A stretch of DNA of 33,986 bases from NCBI RefSeq assembly GCF_020164485.1, contig NZ_JAIQZA010000041.1:1-33986 (forward strand), written 5' to 3'. The notes under the pieces are model-generated. The model was not told the DNA's origin. It saw only the letters and a program-made list of their open reading frames with translations, and made no database searches. Of the stretch, positions 32,598-33,986 are shown in pieces; position 1 is the stretch's first letter, and the number at the start of each line of letters is the position of its first letter. The position numbers and the translations under genes were made by a program. Origin of the DNA: Salegentibacter tibetensis. Its GTDB lineage: Bacteria; Bacteroidota; Bacteroidia; Flavobacteriales; Flavobacteriaceae.

Positions 32598-32605
32598 TAC
32601 ATTTG
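32598..32605 (+). promoter_or_regulatory. -7 box of ychF
   Basis: TACATTTG followed by GCAGCC, an exact match to TAnnTTTG; the -33 region has only TTAG (32574-32577) at 20 bases. Transcription would start near 32610, about 17 bases before the ATG at 32627. Confidence 0.6.
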
Positions 32606-32626
32606 CAGCCGCAAAAAATATATACT

Positions 32627-33721
32627 ATGAAAGCCGGAATTGTAGGATTACCAAACGTAGGAAAATCAACGCTTTTTAATTGTCTTTCTAATGCAAAGGC
32701 ACAGAGCGCGAATTTCCCTTTTTGTACCATTGAGCCTAATGTTGGAGTGGTGAATGTGCCAGATTCAAGATTGGAGCGATTGGAAAGTTTGGTTAAACCT
32801 GAAAAAGTACAACCGGCCACTGTAGAGATCGTAGATATTGCGGGCCTTGTAAAAGGTGCAAGCAAAGGCGAGGGTCTTGGAAACCAGTTTTTGGGAAATA
32901 TTCGGGAAACCGATGCGATCCTGCATGTTTTGCGTTGTTTTGAGAACGACAATATTGTGCACGTAGATGGTTCTATAGATCCTATTCGGGATAAGGAAAC
33001 CATAGATATGGAACTTCAGTTAAAAGATCTGGAAACTGCAGAGAAGAAACTTGAAAAAGTGAAACGCGCTTCCAGAACTGGAAATAAAGAAGCTCAAAAA
33101 GAGGAAGCCGCATTAGTAAAAGTGAAAGAAGGTTTGGAAGCCGGAAAATCGGTTAGGGCGCTAGATCTTACCGATGATGAAAGAAAGGAATTTATAAAAC
33201 CATTGCAGTTTATTACCGATAAACCGGTAATGTATGTTTGTAATGTAGATGAAGGTTCAGCGGTAAACGGCAATGCTCACGTAGATAGGGTAAGGGAATC
33301 GGTAATAGATGAAGGGGCCGAGGTTCTGGTTCTTGCCGTGGGAACTGAAGCCGATATTACCGAGCTTGACGATTATGAAGAACGCCAGATGTTTCTTCAG
33401 GATATTGGTCTGGAAGAACCCGGAGCTGCAAAACTTATTAGAGGAGCGTATAATCTTCTAAATCTTCAAACTTATTTTACTGCAGGAGTTAAGGAAGTAC
33501 GTGCCTGGACTATTCCTGTAGGATCAACCGCACCACAGGCTGCCGGTGTGATCCATACCGATTTTGAAAAAGGATTTATTCGTGCCGAGGTTATTGCTTA
33601 TGAAGATTTTGATCACTTTGGAAGCGAAGCTAAGGTAAAAGAAGCCGGGAAAATGAGGGTTGAAGGAAAAGAGTATATTGTTAAAGATGGTGATGTAATG
33701 CACTTTAGGTTTAATGTGTAA
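32627..33721 (+). CDS. ychF: Ribosome-binding ATPase YchF (Obg family)
   Basis: A 364-aa P-loop NTPase of the Obg family that binds ribosomes and hydrolyses ATP rather than GTP. G1 is [15 protein letters not shown]3 [16 protein letters not shown] and G4 NVDE, which has the NxxE form that gives YchF its ATP preference. The C-terminal TGS-like domain includes [19 protein letters not shown] and ends HFRFNV. The frame is open back to a TTG at 32603, but that codon is part of the promoter's -7 box, so the ATG at 32627 ([10 protein letters not shown]) is the start. Length then equals the family's usual ~363 residues. Confidence 0.97.
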   Translation: MKAGIVGLPNVGKSTLFNCLSNAKAQSANFPFCTIEPNVGVVNVPDSRLERLESLVKPEKVQPATVEIVDIAGLVKGASKGEGLGNQFLGNIRETDAILHVLRCFENDNIVHVDGSIDPIRDKETIDMELQLKDLETAEKKLEKVKRASRTGNKEAQKEEAALVKVKEGLEAGKSVRALDLTDDERKEFIKPLQFITDKPVMYVCNVDEGSAVNGNAHVDRVRESVIDEGAEVLVLAVGTEADITELDDYEERQMFLQDIGLEEPGAAKLIRGAYNLLNLQTYFTAGVKEVRAWTIPVGSTAPQAAGVIHTDFEKGFIRAEVIAYEDFDHFGSEAKVKEAGKMRVEGKEYIVKDGDVMHFRFNV

Positions 33722-33898
33722 ACCTCCTTTTTTAAGATAATTTTGTTTTTTTTTGTACTTATCTATTCAGATTTAACTAAAATTAAAATTTTACTTAAAT
33801 TTTTAGAAATAGTTTATCATATGTGTTAGGCTTAGCTTTTATTTATTTTCTAATTTTATTCACTAGTGTCCGGTAAAAAAAATAAACCGGGCTAGCAA

Positions 33899-33929
33899 TT
33901 TGAACACTAACCCGGTATGTCTACTTTTG
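33899..33929 (+). promoter_or_regulatory. IS transposase promoter (TTTG-N19-TACTTTTG)
   Basis: TTTG (33899-33902) and TACTTTTG (33922-33929) are separated by 19 bases, an ideal Bacteroidetes promoter. The -33 box lies in the loop of the IS hairpin, and the hairpin's right arm is in the spacer. The ATG of the transposase is 25 bases after the -7 box. Confidence 0.65.
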
Positions 33930-33953
33930 AGTTACGACACAAAAAAGCTAGAC

Positions 33954-33986
33954 ATGGGTAAAAGTAAGGATTTTAACGGACAGCCG
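33954..33986 (+). CDS. IS4-like transposase, first 11 codons (partial)
   Basis: ATG at 33954 opens MGKSKDFNGQP, which continues beyond the window. It resembles the N-terminus of Bacteroidetes IS4-family transposases with a DUF4372 domain, which commonly begin with a short basic stretch and then TGQPIF or similar (known from memory). Too short for a firm family call; the adjoining terminal repeat, hairpin and promoter support it. Confidence 0.55.
   Translation, partial: MGKSKDFNGQP

Larger units (their letters stand above)
33865..33986 (+). mobile_element. Left end of an IS4-like insertion sequence (cut by window end)
   Basis: The sequence AGTGTCCGGTAAAA from about 33865 looks like the terminal inverted repeat of Bacteroidetes IS4-type elements (from memory). 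It is followed by a hairpin, ACCGGGCTAG (33886-33895) / CTAACCCGGT (33907-33916), nine pairs with one mismatch and an 11-base loop. Then come a promoter and the start of the transposase gene. The right end and target duplication lie outside the window, so the exact boundary is not proven. It inserted after the 3' end of ychF. Confidence 0.65.

Overview
The window is chromosomal DNA of a member of the Bacteroidota, almost certainly a marine or saline Flavobacteriaceae of the Gramella/Salegentibacter/Zunongwangia type. The evidence is low GC, Bacteroidetes -7 boxes of the form TAnnTTTG (with a TTTG -33 box at rpsA, recQ and the IS), lipoprotein signals, flavobacterial head-GIN/DUF4097 proteins, and palindromic intergenic repeats like those common in this class. 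The genus assignment is inference. No rRNA, tRNA or CRISPR was seen. The window is mostly core genome, and only the last ~120 bases are clearly mobile DNA.

Layout. (1) 187-3171, leftward: ECF sigma factor, one-TM anti-sigma-like protein, DUF4097-type protein and DUF2807 protein, as an overlapping operon. (2) 3387-8787, rightward: lon, a palindromic element, cmk, rpsA with its own promoter, and a strong terminator. (3) 9033-15285, leftward: MOSC protein, pirin plus esterase, a charged lipoprotein plus a DUF2807 lipoprotein, then a DUF4870-PadR-PspC operon. That operon ends in an unlisted 47-codon ORF joined by an ATGA overlap and followed at once by a terminator. (4) 15431-17019, rightward: DUF4442 protein, AIM24-family protein and a 65-aa protein. 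(5) 17164-18645, leftward: OxyR and a DUF2141 protein. (6) 18922-25767: a six-gene leftward block with every junction overlapping (SpoIIM, multi-TM protein, DUF4129, DUF4350, MoxR ATPase, DUF58), with a divergent RDD gene. (7) 25860-28983: cyclophilin lipoprotein divergent from a NUDIX CoA pyrophosphatase, with overlapping start codons, then an acyltransferase and truA. (8) 29200-33721: recQ and a papain-like lipoprotein protease leftward, ychF rightward. (9) 33865-33986: left end of an IS4-like element, with hairpin, near-ideal promoter and the first 11 transposase codons.

Themes. Envelope and stress functions dominate: ECF sigma module, PspC/PadR module, MoxR cluster, lipoproteins, OxyR and Lon. 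Palindromic repeats sit at gene 3' ends and in convergent gaps (after lon, 65-aa gene/oxyR, after DUF58, RDD/cyclophilin, truA/recQ). The least-described items are the MoxR-DUF58-DUF4350-DUF4129-SpoIIM-RDD locus, the 47-codon ORF, and a two-part GAGGCTTGCC element present at two loci with nearly the same internal spacing. No gap between genes exceeds 300 bases; the longest, 18646-18921, holds a -7 box, a short tandem repeat and a degenerate palindrome.
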